Shown in pieces: positions 1-12,400 of a stretch of 64,000 bases of DNA (position 1 is its first letter; each line of letters starts with the position of its first letter). Location: assembly GCA_964019135.1 (NCBI GenBank), contig OZ025248.1, forward strand, positions 45,315,670 through 45,379,669, read 5' to 3'. The notes below the pieces were generated by a model. The model did not search any database and was not told where the DNA came from. It saw only the letters and a program-made list of their open reading frames with translations. The translations under genes were made by a program, and so were the position numbers. The stretch comes from Arenicola marina (lineage: Eukaryota > Annelida > Polychaeta > Arenicolidae).

Positions 1-3000
1 TCGGGGTACCGAGCCGAGGAGGGGGTGGTGTGAGGTTTGGGGTACCGAGCCGAGGAAGGGGTGATGTAAGGTTCGGGGTACCGAGCTGAGGAGGGGGTGG
101 TGTGAGGTTCGGGGTACCGAGCGGAGGAGGGGATGGTGTGAGGTTTGGGGTACCGAGCGGAGGAGGGTATGGTGTGAGGTGTGGGGTACCGGGCCGAGGA
201 GGTGGTGGTGTGAGGTTCGGGGTACCGAGCCGAGGAGGTGGTGGTGTGAGGTTCGGGGTACCGAGCGGAGGAGGGGGTGGTGTGAGGTTTGGGGTACCGA
301 GCGGAGGAGGGTGTGGTGTGAGGTTCGGGGTAGAGAGCGGAGGAGGAGGTGGTGTGAGGTTCGGGGTACCGAGCGGAGGAGGGGGTGGTGTGAGGTTCGG
401 GGTACCGAGCCGAGGAGGGGGTGGTGTGAGGTTTGGGGTACCGGGCCGAGGAGGTGGTGGTGTGAGGTTCGGGGTACCGAGCCGAGGAGGTGGTGGTGTG
501 AGGTTGGGGGTACCGAGCGGAGGAGGGGGTGGTGTGAGGTTTGGGGTACCGAGCGGAGGAGGGTATGGTGTGAGGTTTGGGGTACCGAGCCGAGGAGGTG
601 GTGGTGTGAGGTTCGGGGTACCGAGCCGAGGAGGGGGTGGTGTGAGGTTCGGGGTACCGAGCGGAGAAGGAGGTGGTGTGAGGTTCGGGGTACCGAGCGG
701 AGGAGGGGGTGGTGTGAGGTTCGGGGTACCGCGCGGAGGAGGGGGTGGTGTGAGGTTCGGGGTACCGAGCGGAGGAGTGGGTGGTGTGAGGTTCGGGGTA
801 CCGAGCGGGGGAGGGGGTGGTGTGAGGTTCGGGGTACCGAGCGGAGGAGGGGGTGGTGTGAGGTTCGAGGTACCGAGCGGAGGAGGGGGTGGTGTGAGGT
901 TTAGGGTACCGAGCGGAGGAGGGTGTGGTGTGAGGTTTGGGGTACCGAGCCGAGGAGGTGGTGGTATGAGGTTCGGAGTGCCGAGCCGAGGAGGGGGTGG
1001 TGTGAGGTTCGGGGTACCGAGCGGAGAAGGAGGTGGTGTGAGGTTCGGGGTACCGAGCCGAGGAGGGGGTGGTGTGAGGTTCGGGGTACCGAGCGGAGAA
1101 GGAGGTGGTGTGAGGTTCGGGGTACCGAGCGGAGGAGGGGGTGGTATGAGGTTCGGGGTACCGCGCGGAGGAGGGGGTGGTGTGAGGTTCGGGGTACCGA
1201 GCGGAGGAGGGTGTGGTGTGAGGTTTGGGGTACCGAGCCGAGGAGGTGGTGGTATGAGGTTCGGAGTACCGAGCCGAGGAGGGGGTGGTGTGAGGTTCGG
1301 GGTACCGAGCGGAGGAGGGGGTGGTGTGAGGTTCGGGGTACCGAGCCGAGGAGGGGGCGGGTGAGGTTCGGGGTACCGAGCGGAGAAGGAGGTGGTGTGA
1401 GGTTCGGGGTACCGAGCGGAGGAGGGGGTGGTGTGAGGTTCGGGGTACCGCGCGGAGGAGGGGGTGGTGTGAGGTTCGGGGTACCGAGCGGAGGAGGGGG
1501 TGGTGTGAGGTTCGGGGTACCGAGCGGGGGAGGGGGTGGTGTGAGGTTCGGGGTACCGAGCGGAGGAGGGGGTGTTGTGAGGTTCGAGGTACCGAGCGGA
1601 GGAGGGGGTGGTGTGAGGTTTAGGGTACCGAGCGGAGGAGGGTGTGGTGTGAGGTTTGGGGTACCGAGCCGAGGAGGTGGTGGTGTGAGGTTCGGGGTAA
1701 AGAGCGGAGGAGGAGGTGGTGTGAGGTTCGGGGTACCGAGCGGAGGATGGGGTGGTATGAGGTTCGGGGTACCGAGCGGAGGAGGGGGTGGTGTGAGGTT
1801 CGGGGTACCGTGCGGAGGATGGGGAGGTGTGAGGTTCGGGGTACCGAGCGGAGGAGGGGGTGGTGTGAGGTTCGGGGTACCGAGCGGAGGAGGGGGTGGT
1901 GTGAGGTTCGGGGTACCGTGCGGAGGATGGGGAGGTGTGAGGTTCGGGGTACCGAGCGGAGGAGGGGGTGGTGTGAGGTTCGGGGTACCGAGCGGAGGAG
2001 GGGGTGGTGTGAGGTTCGGGTTAAAGAGCGGAGGAGGAGGTGGTGTGAGGTTCGGGGTAAAGAGCGGAGGAGGAGGTGGTGTGAGGTTCGGGGTACCGAG
2101 CGGAGGATGGGGTGGTATGAGGTTCGGGGTACCGAGCGGAGGAGGGGGTGGTGTGAGGTTTGGGGTACCGAGCCGAGGAGGGGGTGGTGTGAGGTTTGGG
2201 GTACCGGGCCGAGGAGGTGGTGGTGTGAGGTTCGGGGTACCGAGCCGAGGAGGTGGTGGTGTGAAGTTCGGGGTACCGAGCGGAGGAGGGGGTGGTGTGA
2301 GGTTTAGGGTACCGAGCGGAGAAGGGTGTGGTGTGAGGTTTGGGGTACCGAGCCGAGGAGGTGGTGGTATGAGGTTCGGAGTACCGAGCCGAGGAGGGGT
2401 GGTGTGAGGTTCGGGGTACCGAGCGGAGAAGGAGGTGGTGTGAGGTTCTGGGTACCGAGCCGAGGAGGGGGTGGTGTGAGGTTCTGGGTACCGAGCCGAG
2501 GAGGGGGTGGTGTGAGGTTCGGGTTAAAGAGCGGAGGAGGAGGTGGTGTGAGGTTCGGGGTAAAGAGCGGAGGAGGAGGTGGTGTGAGGTTCGGGGTACC
2601 GAGCGGAGGATGGGGTGGTGTGAGGTTCGGGGTACCGAGCGGAGGAGGGGGTGGTGTGAGGTTTGGGGTACCGAGCCGAGGAGGGGGTGGTGTGAGGTTT
2701 GGGGTACCGGGCCGAGGAGGTGGTGGTGTGAGGTTCGGGGTACCGAGCCGAGGAGGGTGTGGTGTGAGGTTTGGGGTACCGAGCCGAGGAGGTGGTGGTG
2801 TGAGGTTCGGGGTACCGAGCGGAGGAGGGGGTGGTGTGAGGTTTGGGGTACCGAGCCGAGGAGGGGGTGGTGTGAGGTTTGGGGTACCGAGCCGAGGAGG
2901 TGGTGGTGTGAGGTTTGGGGTACCGAGCGGAGGAGGGTGTGGTGTGAGGTTTGGGGTACCGAGCCGAGGAGGTGGTGGTGTGAGGTTCGGGGTACCGAGC

Positions 3001-3160
3001 CGAGGAGGGGGTGGTGTGAGGTTCGGGGTACCGAGCGGAGAAGGAGGTGGTGTGAGGTTCGGGGTACCGAGCGGAGGAGGGGGTGGTGTGAGGTGCGGGG
3101 TACCGTGCGGAGGATGGGGTGGTGTGAGGTGCGGGGTACCGTGCGGAGGATGGGGAGGGT
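1..3160. repeat. 36-bp GC-rich minisatellite array (about 88 units, cut by window start)
   Basis: Tandem 36-bp units, each with a core GGGGTACCGAGC (a KpnI GGTACC site) followed by a purine run such as GGAGGAGGGGGTGG. Because 36 is a multiple of 3 and most units lack stops, several frames stay open for hundreds of codons on both strands; the + frame reads as a 12-residue repeat ([12 protein letters not shown]) and the - frame as [12 protein letters not shown]. Units differ at the CCGA/CGGA step, at GGGGGT/GGTGGT and at TTC/TTT, changing the encoded residues in every frame, and small deletions near 1357 and 2395 shift the frame. This looks like non-coding minisatellite rather than a gene. The G-runs on the + strand could form G-quadruplexes. 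The array begins before base 1. Confidence 0.95.
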
Positions 3161-3346
3161 GGCGAGCTAGCTCAGACCTCGTACATTGGCTGACGTGTGT
3201 ATGCATGACCCTCCGCCTATGCTGCTTTTTACTTGGAGTCAACTGTGGCGAGCTCGACTGCCGAGTGCGTGCATAGGCTTAACTAGGGGTCCTGGAAGGG
3301 GTGGCCTACATGTCGACACGCGTTTTTTTTTTAAAAAGCGACATTG

Positions 3347-3487
3347 GCGGATCCAGGAATTTGAAAGGTGGAGATAAAAGGGTCCACCAAATTGACGGTG
3401 GCCGGCGCGATAGCTCAGTGGGTCAGAGGGCTCGGCTTGCCCCACGCCCCCGCCCCTCCTTTTTGGATCAGTCTGGATCCGCCTCTG
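3347..3487. mobile_element. Short inverted-repeat element carrying a tRNA-SINE head
   Basis: The ends are GCGGATCCAGG on the left and CTGGATCCGCCTCTG on the right, inverted copies of the CAGGGGCGGATCTAG-type terminus seen elsewhere here. Both sides are flanked by CATTG (3342-3346 and 3488-3492), a possible 5-bp target-site duplication, although the left end then lacks the first few terminal bases. Inside, around 3403-3440, is a tRNA-like A-box segment (GATAGCTCAGTGGGTCAGAG) matching the head of the SINE at 33634. The SINE head may have inserted into, or been captured by, the element. Confidence 0.5.
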
Positions 3488-3621
3488 CATTGGCGTCGAA
3501 AGTTTCTAAATTCAGCAGTGATACAGTTATACAGTTATTTCTCGACAATCCGACAGGGACAGTATCCTAGTGTCGCAGCCAACCTCAAAATAAAGTTAAT
3601 AGGGACTATAAAAGCGATGAG

Positions 3622-3680
3622 AGAAATTGGGTCTGAGGGGGAATTTTCTACCTCAAAATTCCCCCTCAGGCCCAATTTCT
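3622..3680. repeat. Near-perfect 26-bp hairpin
   Basis: Arms 3622-3647 and 3655-3680 are reverse complements with a single mismatch and a 7-bp loop. A run of A follows. No coding frame is associated. Confidence 0.8.
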
Positions 3681-3766
3681 GAAAAAAAAGGGGACGCGCA
3701 GTGTATTATGCGTCAACGGTGGTGTTGTCAATAAGCAAACAATGCTCTTTAGCTGTTTAATGAGCA

Positions 3767-4018
3767 GGGGCCGTATTCATAATGTCCACTTGGGCTACGC
3801 CACTAGACTTAACGCTAAGTGGAAGATTTGTCGAGCGATTATCGGGTTCAAAATACATATGTAGTCACCCCAAAAGTGGATTTTCTGAATTAAGAAAGTG
3901 CTAAAATTATATTGAAGAGGATTTCTTAATCATGCACCCCACCACAACGAGCTGATGAGGCTAAGACGAAACTGCACTTTTCGTGCGTAAATTACGAAGG
4001 AATTATGAATACGGCCCC
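3767..4018. mobile_element. 252-bp MITE-like element, 17-bp perfect terminal inverted repeats
   Basis: GGGGCCGTATTCATAAT at 3767-3783 is repeated exactly in reverse complement at 4002-4018. The interior has no open frame. No clear target-site duplication is visible beyond one base. This is a non-autonomous DNA element by structure; the superfamily cannot be assigned. Confidence 0.75.
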
Positions 4019-4406
4019 AGATAAGGCCCCCAGCCTCAAACTGGCCCACACAACCAACTGAATCACAGTGGCGCCGCCCAGCGACAGTCACTGACACATA
4101 GACGGGTGAGCCTACAACACAGCATGTGAACTAGAGCGAAACTGTGTCACGACAGAAACAGACTCAGCAGATGACAACCAGTGACGACAGGAAGAAGACG
4201 TTTTGGCATACCTGCGAATCAGTCGGCCTAAACCCTGACGGCACGCTTGACCTGGGCATATAGTGTCCCCTGCAAGGTACGCAATCTTGCCGCGATTTAA
4301 TATTGCTTTCTACCAGTGTGTTTACATCAACAGGCACAGTAAATCAGCAGGGGGGGTGAGGGGGGGGGGCATGCTGTGTTTACATCCACGCCTGTAGGAA
4401 CTGCTA
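4019..4406. other. Non-coding; G-rich runs
   Basis: No gene seen. A phrase around TGTTTACATC followed by long G-runs occurs near 4318-4370 and again near 4376, a small imperfect duplication. Confidence 0.4.
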
Positions 4407-4814
4407 AGGGACGGACCATTTGATATCCAGGGGGGGTGGGGGGGGGGGGCTATGGTTTTGGGTGAAGGCCAACTAATTTAAATGCGGCCAAAACAATTGG
4501 ATTCTGATGACAGATGTTTATCGTGGACTCTAATGACAGATGTTTATCGTGGATTCTGATGACAGATGTTTATCGTGGATTCTGATGACAGATGTTTATC
4601 GTGGATTCTGATGACAGATGTTTATCGTGGATTCTGTTGATGGTTTTATTTATTTTTAATCTGCAAAACGTATTCAGACAACGAATTTCTGCAGCAAGCA
4701 AAGCAAAATTTTTGTTTGATTTTCAGAGCCAAATTGTTTTTACAAAAGAAATATAGCCCCCTCCCCCCCTCCCCCCCCCCCCCCCTCCCACCGGATATTA
4801 AATGGTCCCTCTCT
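4407..4814. mobile_element. MITE-like element with G/C-run ends and an internal satellite
   Basis: The left end (GGACCATTTGATATCC, then a long G-run ending in CTAT) is mirrored by the right end (ATAG, a long C-run, then GGATATTAAATGGTCC). The inverted arms cover about 45-70 bp each. The middle holds the 26-bp tandem array listed separately. No open frame. Confidence 0.65.
4500..4636. repeat. 26-bp tandem repeat, five copies
   Basis: Five head-to-tail copies with core GACAGATGTTTATCGTGG, almost identical apart from ACTCTAA versus ATTCTGA in one copy. It sits inside the inverted-repeat element at 4407-4814. Confidence 0.9.
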
Positions 4815-5329
4815 AACAGGTTTGAAAGCAGGGCAGTCGTTTATTTAACAGCGCCTGACTAGGGTCTGCACCGCAGTAACGGCAGCGCACATTGCTTTCA
4901 CATGTACGACCTAGTTAATAATGGCCCCGTAGTTTGAAGGCACAGCCTATATATATTGGTTTATATTTAGGCTTGCTAGCCGCCCTGCTCGCCCCGCTCG
5001 CGGGACGTCTAGCGTTCGTACTAATAAGCGAAAGAATTAACAGTATGATAGTGTTTGTTTCATACGTCAAATAGTAGCAGGCAGAAATTAGACATTGGGC
5101 AGAAATAATATCGATAATTATATTGACATAAATTGAGACCGGGAGCTACTGAATAACGGGACATATATGTTAAGGATATTTAAACCCTGTGCAATTATTG
5201 TGCATCCAGTACAGAATACTCAAATGGCGGCTAAAGCACGCTAATAAACGAATATCAGTCCAGTAAAACTAAGGCCCAAGCTCACACATTGATTAAAACA
5301 AAGGGGTTGATTGAGTAAGAAAAGGGGCT
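4815..5329. other. Intergenic; no feature seen
   Basis: AT-rich sequence with no convincing frame or repeat. Confidence 0.4.
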
Positions 5330-5860
5330 GTTTCCCGCCCGTTGTTCGTCATTTAACGTACCTTCAGTGGACAAAATTTGCTACTGATGGGAAGTTGTGG
5401 ACGCGAGACAGTACGGGATTTGTTTGTTTTGATGATGGTTCGGGCGATAATGCGTTGGGAAAAATATTATTACTGTTGGCACCAAGCCAGGTAGCCCGCC
5501 GCAGACATGGTCACCATGCGGGATAAGCACCCGAAAGCGATATTATGCGCGGGATATGGTGATAAGCACCCGAAAGCGATATTATGCGCGGGATATGGTT
5601 TTAGCACCCAGCGGTAGTGTTGACACATGCGATAGCGTTGAAACATCAAAGAGCGACAATCCAAGGTGGACCATGCAGTGCATGCAGTGCATACAGTGGT
5701 TCGGCTGGATATAGGTTCAAGGCGGCTGCTGGAGCCAATGTGCTCTTGCAAGCAGCGGCATAGTGGGACAGACAGCTTCATTTTATTAGTATAGAAGATA
5801 TAGATTAGTATAGATAGATATAGGAAGAGCCTGGAGAGCCTGATTATACCGGGCGGCCTA
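5330..5860 (+). repeat. Diverged dispersed repeat, copy A (related to 8840-9165)
   Basis: The stretch from about 5387 (GAAGTTGTGGACGCGAGACA) to 5500 aligns with 8890-9050 (GAAGTTGTGGGCGGGAGACA), and the later AGCACC and CAGCTTC landmarks also correspond. A local tandem duplication of about 39 bp (GATAAGCACCCGAAAGCGAT) lies at 5522-5600. The two copies flank the 6155-8837 element. Confidence 0.6.
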
Positions 5861-6154
5861 CCGGTCCTGGCCCAAACAAATGCGCCCGGTGTCTGCTGCT
5901 GTTCCAACAGCGCTGACGCCTCCCTCCGATCTGACGGAATCCTCCCCCGCCAAATTTGTTCAAATAGTAACTTTAACTTGAGCGTTAAACAATTTCGCCT
6001 AAAGTCCTGGTTGGATCGGGAAAATTGACGCAGAGTGCCTGTACAGGGGTGACCCCCCCCCCACACCCCCTTTTCGTATTCCTAGATCCGTCCCTGCTGT
6101 GTCATAAGAATGCTTTCGCATGTAGTCCGCTTAACTGTAAAATTTGATACTGCG
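5861..6154. other. Non-coding; ends in a CCTAGATCCGTCCCTG terminus
   Basis: No gene. A C-run near 6050 followed by CCTAGATCCGTCCCTG at about 6080-6096 is the right end of the CAGGGGCGGATC-type short element; its left end was not found. Confidence 0.4.
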
Positions 6155-8837
6155 TATTATTATGACGAACATATGTCGGTCGGTCGTGTTTGTTTGTCTG
6201 TTTCTATATATATGTATGTATGTATGTATGTCTGTTTCACGCAAAAACGGAAAGTCTTCTTATGGCCTAACAACTGCATGCATCGGTTCGCAGTCTTCAG
6301 TACCTTATAGCCACGCAGTAGGGCTAGAACATACTCGTCACCCAGGTCAAAAGGTCGAAGGTCAAGGTCACAGCGATGTTTTGAAAAAAAAAATGAGAAT
6401 GCATATATCTCCGTTAATGTTAAAGCTAGAGATTCCGGGTGAGTTGCAAAATGTGCTACACTTTAAGGCGCAGCTTTCGGGTATTGTTCACTTTTTGATG
6501 CGTAATAGTCATTTCGAGTAAAATGAGGTCGTACTTTTTGCGGAAAACGCACTAAATGACCTCTGTCAGTTTTCTCGCTTTTGGGCACATTTGCCATCAA
6601 GCTATCGCTATGATGTACTAATATGCCATAGAAATATGAATTGAGATGAGTTTTGTCGAATGTTAGAGTTCTCTGATGCGTGACGTGACGTCACGATGAC
6701 GTCACTTTTGGTACTTAAAGAAATTCGTCAAAAATCAGGAAAAAATCCCCAAAATGAGTGAGTAGCATCATATTGTAGGAAACGTAGTTCCTCGTATAGC
6801 TGCAAACTAAAAACAATATGTTCCTATCTTACTTCCGGTTCCAGGGCCGACGGCAGTTCTCTATGGGACTTCCCATGTTAAAGCGCTGTATCTTTAGGCT
6901 GGGAAAAATGTTTTGTCGTGTATTTCACAAGTGCCTCCGGCAAGCGACACCGGCATTTTTTTCTTAGTTAAACATGATACATAGTAGCCTCAGTGCTTAT
7001 CGCATGCGATTGGAGCAAATAGTGACGTCACAGGATTTCTTTGAAATTTGGCCAATGGTAAAATATACGGCTTTTGGGTGTTAGCAGAGGATGCCACGGG
7101 TGTACTATTCAAGCCATCACTCAATGCTTGCACCTGTGGATGGATAATACTAAGCTGAGTCATAATCTGTCAACATGGTTCCATAGCCATATTACTTTTC
7201 GGTATATAGTCGAAATCGTTTAACATGGGATCCTATGGGGAAAAATGAACTTGATCGAATATGACCTAATTCAGCTCAAGCTATTTCAGTCTCCTTCGCC
7301 ACACAGTGAGGTAATATCATCTTAAAGCAAGTTATAAGAAAAACACGGCGATATCTGTGTTACTTTTTGTTTCCATGGCAACGAAGCCACTGGCCTAATG
7401 ATAAACATACAGATTCTTGACATTGAAAGAAAAATCGTCAAAAGTCAGATAAAAATGCTAAAATTGCATTCTTTTCGCCAACTAGTTGCCAATAAGCATC
7501 TACAGATCACTTAATGCTTCAATCAGGCGGATGTTGCTCAGTTATGGCGCTAGAGTGCTTCAAAGTGTGACGACACCTTTGCGGGGCCACCAATGATGAG
7601 TGAATGGAGATTGTGTCCATCTTTAAAACAACGTCAAAATTAAGAAAAACATGCCAGAGCTGTGATCTTTACGCCAAATGGTAGGGACCATCGATCGGCA
7701 GAGAACTAGTAAAAGAAACAAATGAGTTGCTATATCACTTCGCATGCAGTGTTCTATGTTCTTGTCCTAGGTCTCCGTGTCTCCGCAATGATGAACTAAT
7801 GCAACTTTTGGCCATTTCGTCAAGCCATAGCTGAAGAACTATTCTTTCTATCGCCTAGCTCTTCAATCGAATAAGTTGTGGCAGTAAACCTTGGCGTATT
7901 GCCACTTGGACGTTGTCGTGCGTCACGTTATAACGTCACTATGACGTCATGACGTCACACATCGTACGTAAGCTATTACTCAGCTATTATAAGGTATGGC
8001 GACTTTCGGGTCGCTTTACGTTGCAGGTCGTGTTCAGGGACAGTTTGTGCCGTGTGTAACTGTTTTGGCGCAGGGGATATGTATGCGTCAAAAATGACGT
8101 CATAGCTAACGTGCCCCTACGAAATGTTGGGTTTGCTTTACTTTTAGCCACTTTGGCAATAGCTGTCATAACCCGAGTTGATAAGTAGACATATTAAAGA
8201 AATAGAAGCCATCTTGAGCATTTGCGCGAACGTCAAATGACGTCATGTCACGTCACGATGACGTATTATTAGATAAAAAGTAAAATTCGTAGCGCCATTC
8301 ATAATAAGTCAAGCAATCGCTCTTGAGAGCAAAATTTCATGTTCACTTAAACACGTCGTCTTCAGAGACACCTATGGCGAGGGGGCTAAGTGTTCGTCAA
8401 CGTCATAGCTTACGTGCTCCTACGAAAGTTTGGGCCTGCTTGATGTTCAGCTAATTTGGCAATAGCTACCATCACCCACAAGTTCATGAGTTCACCCATG
8501 ATTTCGTAAATAGGTATACTTAACAAAATAGAAGCCATAGCGAATATTGTCGTGATCGTCAAATGAAGTTCGTGAAGTCACGAAGACATAATAAATAAAT
8601 GATATGAAAGTACCGTTAATTGCTTCAAGAGAAGCGCCTTGGCTTCAAACTGGATGTCCAATTAAGCTCCGCCTACAGTGCCACACTGCCTGTCGAAGGC
8701 AGCATTTAGCCCAAATTGCCCCTATAAGGCCCTTTAGCCAAAATTGGCCCTGACGACTCGTAACGTCGCCATTAATACAGCTTCCAAATGTACTTATGTA
8801 TTTTCGTCCTCGACCTATGGTCGAATATCTCTTGTCT
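6155..8837 (+). mobile_element. CRE-dense 2.7-kb non-coding element, copy 1
   Basis: This block is repeated in reverse orientation at 54041-57073 and at 61598 to the window end, colinear over its whole length with point changes and small indels. The left end is near TTATTATGACGAACATATG and the right end near TCCTCGACCTATGGTCGAAT, just before CTTGTCT. It has no long coding frame, so it is non-autonomous. By eye it holds seven exact TGACGTCA palindromes (for example 6686, 6697 and two near 7945) plus many one-off variants. At 6344-6370 a cluster of AGGTCA-type half-sites is visible. Neither typical long terminal inverted repeats nor a poly-A tail is evident, so its class is open (large MITE-like or Helitron-like). 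Confidence 0.85.
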
Positions 8838-9165
8838 GATTATAGGCAAGGTTCCCCCGGGCAAAGTTCGTTCTCTCGTTTGTCTGAGTGAAGTTGTGGG
8901 CGGGAGACAGCATGGGATTTTGTTGCTTTGATGAAGTTTGGCATTGCTGCTAATCTGATTGCCGGCTTGCCGCAGACCTCTGGTATGGTACTGAGGTCGG
9001 CGATAAGGCGTTGGGACTAATGTTATTGGTGTTGCCACCCAACCAGGTAGTGAGTGACAGTGTGAAGTTTGCTGCGCCACGGCGTGGCGACTACGCGGTA
9101 TAAGCACCTTGCGACATTGTTGACCTACAGGCAGCTTCTTGTTATTGGTATAAACGTAATTTACG
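8838..9165 (+). repeat. Diverged dispersed repeat, copy B (related to 5330-5860)
   Basis: It aligns with the 5.3-5.9 kb sequence from GAAGTTGTGG at about 8890 through the GTTGCCACCCAACCAGGTAG segment near 9045. No coding potential recognised. Confidence 0.6.
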
Positions 9166-9462
9166 CGCGTACTCAAGGGTAGAAATTGGCTTGATCAAGG
9201 TCACAGAGACGGACTCAGTCGCAATGAGTAATGGAGCCATAGCCCTGTTCGTGGCTGTTAATGCGGCAACAATCTGGCGGACCGCTATAAAGCGCCCTGG
9301 AGTGCGAGCTCCGTCTGGCAAGGGAAAGAGCATAGTCCTTGTGGTTGTCTTTGCCATGTGTGGCAGAATAGAAAACGTAACACTCACAGATTAAACATCT
9401 AATTCCTGTTCCATATACGCTTGTGAAGCATTCGGCGGTCTGCAAAATGTCTTTCAAGTTAA
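9166..9462. other. Spacer before the 48-bp array; short open frames both strands
   Basis: A 67-codon frame on + (9191-9394) and an 81-codon frame on - overlap here. Neither resembles a known family or carries splice or start context. Left as unassigned. Confidence 0.3.
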
Positions 9463-12400
9463 TCGGCGGAGCTCGCACCCTATGAGCCTCCATGGCCATT
9501 ACCAGGGCTAATGGCGGAGCTCGCACCCTATGAGCCTCCATGGCCATTAACAGGGCTAATGGCGGAGCTCGCACCCTATGAGCCCCCATGGCCATTAACA
9601 GGGCTAATGGCGGAGCTCGCACCCTATGAGCCCCCATGGCCATTAACAGGGCTAATGGCGGAGCTCGCACCCTATGAGCCTCCATGGCCACTAACAGGAC
9701 TAATGGCGAAGCTCGCACCCTATGAGCCTCCATGGCCACTAACAGGGCTAATGGCGGAGCTCGCACCCTATGAGCCTCCATGGCCATTAACAGGGCTAAT
9801 GGCGGAGCTCGCACCCTATGAGCCTCCATGGCCACTAACAGGGCTAATGGCGGAGCTCGCACCCTATGAGCCCCCATGGCCATTAACAGGGCTAATGGCG
9901 GAGCTCGCACCCTATGAGCCTCCATGGCCATTAACAGGGCTAATGGCGGAGCTCGCACCCTATGAGCCTCCATGGCCATTAACAGGGCTAATGGCGGAGC
10001 TCGCACCCTATGAGCCGCCATGGCCATTAACAGGGCTAATGGCGGAGCTCGCACCCTATGAGCCTCCATGGCCATTAACAGGACTAATGGCGGAGCTCGC
10101 ACCCTATGAGCCGCCATGGCCATTAACAGGGCTAATGGCGGAGCTCGCACCCTATGAGCCGCCATGGCCATTAACAGGGCTAATGGCGGAGCTCGCACCC
10201 TATGAGCCTCCATGGCCATTAACAGGGCTAATGGCGGAGCTCGCACCCTATGAGCCCCCATGGCCATTAACAGGGCTAATGGCGGAGCTCGCACCCTATG
10301 AGCCCCCATGGCCATTAACAGGGCTAATGGCGGAGCTCGCACCCTATGAGCCTCCATGGCCATTAACAGGACTAATGGCGGAGCTCGCACCCTATGAGCC
10401 GCCATGGCCATTAACAGGGCTAATGGCGGAGCTCGCACCCTATGAGCCCCCATGGCCATTAACAGGGCTAATGGCGGAGCTCGCACCCTATGAGCCTCCA
10501 TGGCCATTAACAGGGCTAATGGCGGAGCTCGCACCCTATGAGCCCCCATGGCCATTAACAGGGCTAATGGCGGAGCTCGCACCCTATGAGCCCCCATGGC
10601 CATTAACAGGACTAATGGCGGAGCTCGCACCCTATGAGCCCCCATGGCCATTAACAGGGCTAATGGCGGAGCTCGCACCCTATGAGCCTCCATGGCCATT
10701 AACAGGACTAATGGCGGAGCTCGCACCCTATGAGCCCCCATGGCCATTAACAGGGCTAATGGCGGAGCTCGCACCCTATGAGCCCCCATGGCCATTAACA
10801 GGGCTAATGGCGGAGCTCGCACCCTATGAGCCTCCATGGCCACTAACAGGGCTAATGGCGGAGCTCGCACCCTATGAGCCTCCATGGCCATTAACAGGGC
10901 TAATGGCGGAGCTCGCACCCTATGAGCCTCCATGGCCATTAACAGGGCTAATGGCGGAGCTCGCACCCTATGAGCCCCCATGGCCATTAACAGGGCTAAT
11001 GGCGGAGCTCGCACCCTATGAGCCTCCATGGCCATTAACAGGGCTAATGGCGGAGCTCGCACCCTATGAGCCTCCATGGCCATTAACAGGGCTAATGGCG
11101 GAGCTCGCACCCTATGAGCCGCCATGGCCATTAACAGGGCTAATGGCGGAGCTCGCACCCTATGAGCCTCCATGGCCATTAACAGGACTAATGGCGGAGC
11201 TCGCACCCTATGAGCCGCCATGGCCATTAACAGGGCTAATGGCGGAGCTCGCACCCTATGAGCCCCCATGGCCATTACCAGGGCTAATGGCGGAGCTCGC
11301 ACCCTATGAGCCTCCATGGCCATTAACAGGGCTAATGGCGGAGCTCGCACCCTATGAGCCCCCATGGCCATTAACAGGGCTAATGGCGGAGCTCGCACCC
11401 TATGAGCCCCCATGGCCATTAACAGGGCTAATGGCGGAGCTCGCACCCTATGAGCCTCCATGGCCATTAACAGGACTAATGGCGGAGCTCGCACCCTATG
11501 AGCCCCCATGGCCATTAACAGGGCTAATGGCGGAGCTCGCACCCTATGAGCCTCCATGGCCATTAACAGGGCTAATGGCGGAGCTCGCACCCTATGAGCC
11601 TCCATGGCCATTAACAGGACTAATGGCGGAGCTCGCACCCTATGAGCCCCCATGGCCATTAACAGGGCTAATGGCGGAGCTCGCACCCTATGAGCCTCCA
11701 TGGCCATTACCAGGGCTAATGGCGGAGCTCGCACCCTATGAGCCTCCATGGCCATTAACAGGGCTAATGGCGGAGCTCGCACCCTATGAGCCTCCATGGC
11801 CATTAACAGGACTAATGGCGGAGCTCGCACCCTATGAGCCCCCATGGCCATTAACAGGGCTAATGGCGGAGCTCGCACCCTATGAGCCCCCATGGCCATT
11901 AACAGGGCTAATGGCGGAGCTCGCACCCTATGAGCCCCCATGGCCATTAACAGGGCTAATGGCGGAGCTCGCACCCTATGAGCCTCCATGGCCATTAACA
12001 GGACTAATGGCGGAGCTCGCACCCTATGAGCCTCCATGGCCATTAACAGGGCTAATGGCGGAGCTCGCACCCTATGAGCCCCCATGGCCATTAACAGGGC
12101 TAATGGCGGAGCTCGCACCCTATGAGCCTCCATGGCCATTAACAGGGCTAATGGCGGAGCTCGCACCCTATGAGCCCCCATGGCCATTAACAGGGCTAAT
12201 GGCGGAGCTCGCACCCTATGAGCCCCCATGGCCATTAACAGGGCTAATGGCGGAGCTCGCACCCTATGAGCCTCCATGGCCATTAACAGGGCTAATGGCG
12301 GAGCTCGCACCCTATGAGCCGCCATGGCCATTAACAGGGCTAATGGCGGAGCTCGCACCCTATGAGCCCCCATGGCCATTAACAGGGCTAATGGCGGAGC

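Noticed and set aside
102..3276. Long Gly/Arg- and Pro-rich open frames on both strands
   Set aside because: They follow directly from a 36-bp unit free of stops; unit variants change residues in every frame and indels break the frames.
3403..3440. A tRNA gene at the TAGCTCAGTGG motif
   Set aside because: Only the A-box half is tRNA-like and it matches the SINE head at 33634; no acceptor stem or B-box arm closes.
5470..6066. 198-codon reverse ORF
   Set aside because: It spans an internal tandem duplication, unrelated unique sequence and a C-run element end; no domain is recognisable.
8772..9176. 134-codon reverse ORF
   Set aside because: It crosses the border between the CRE-dense element and a separate diverged repeat, and has no recognisable domain.
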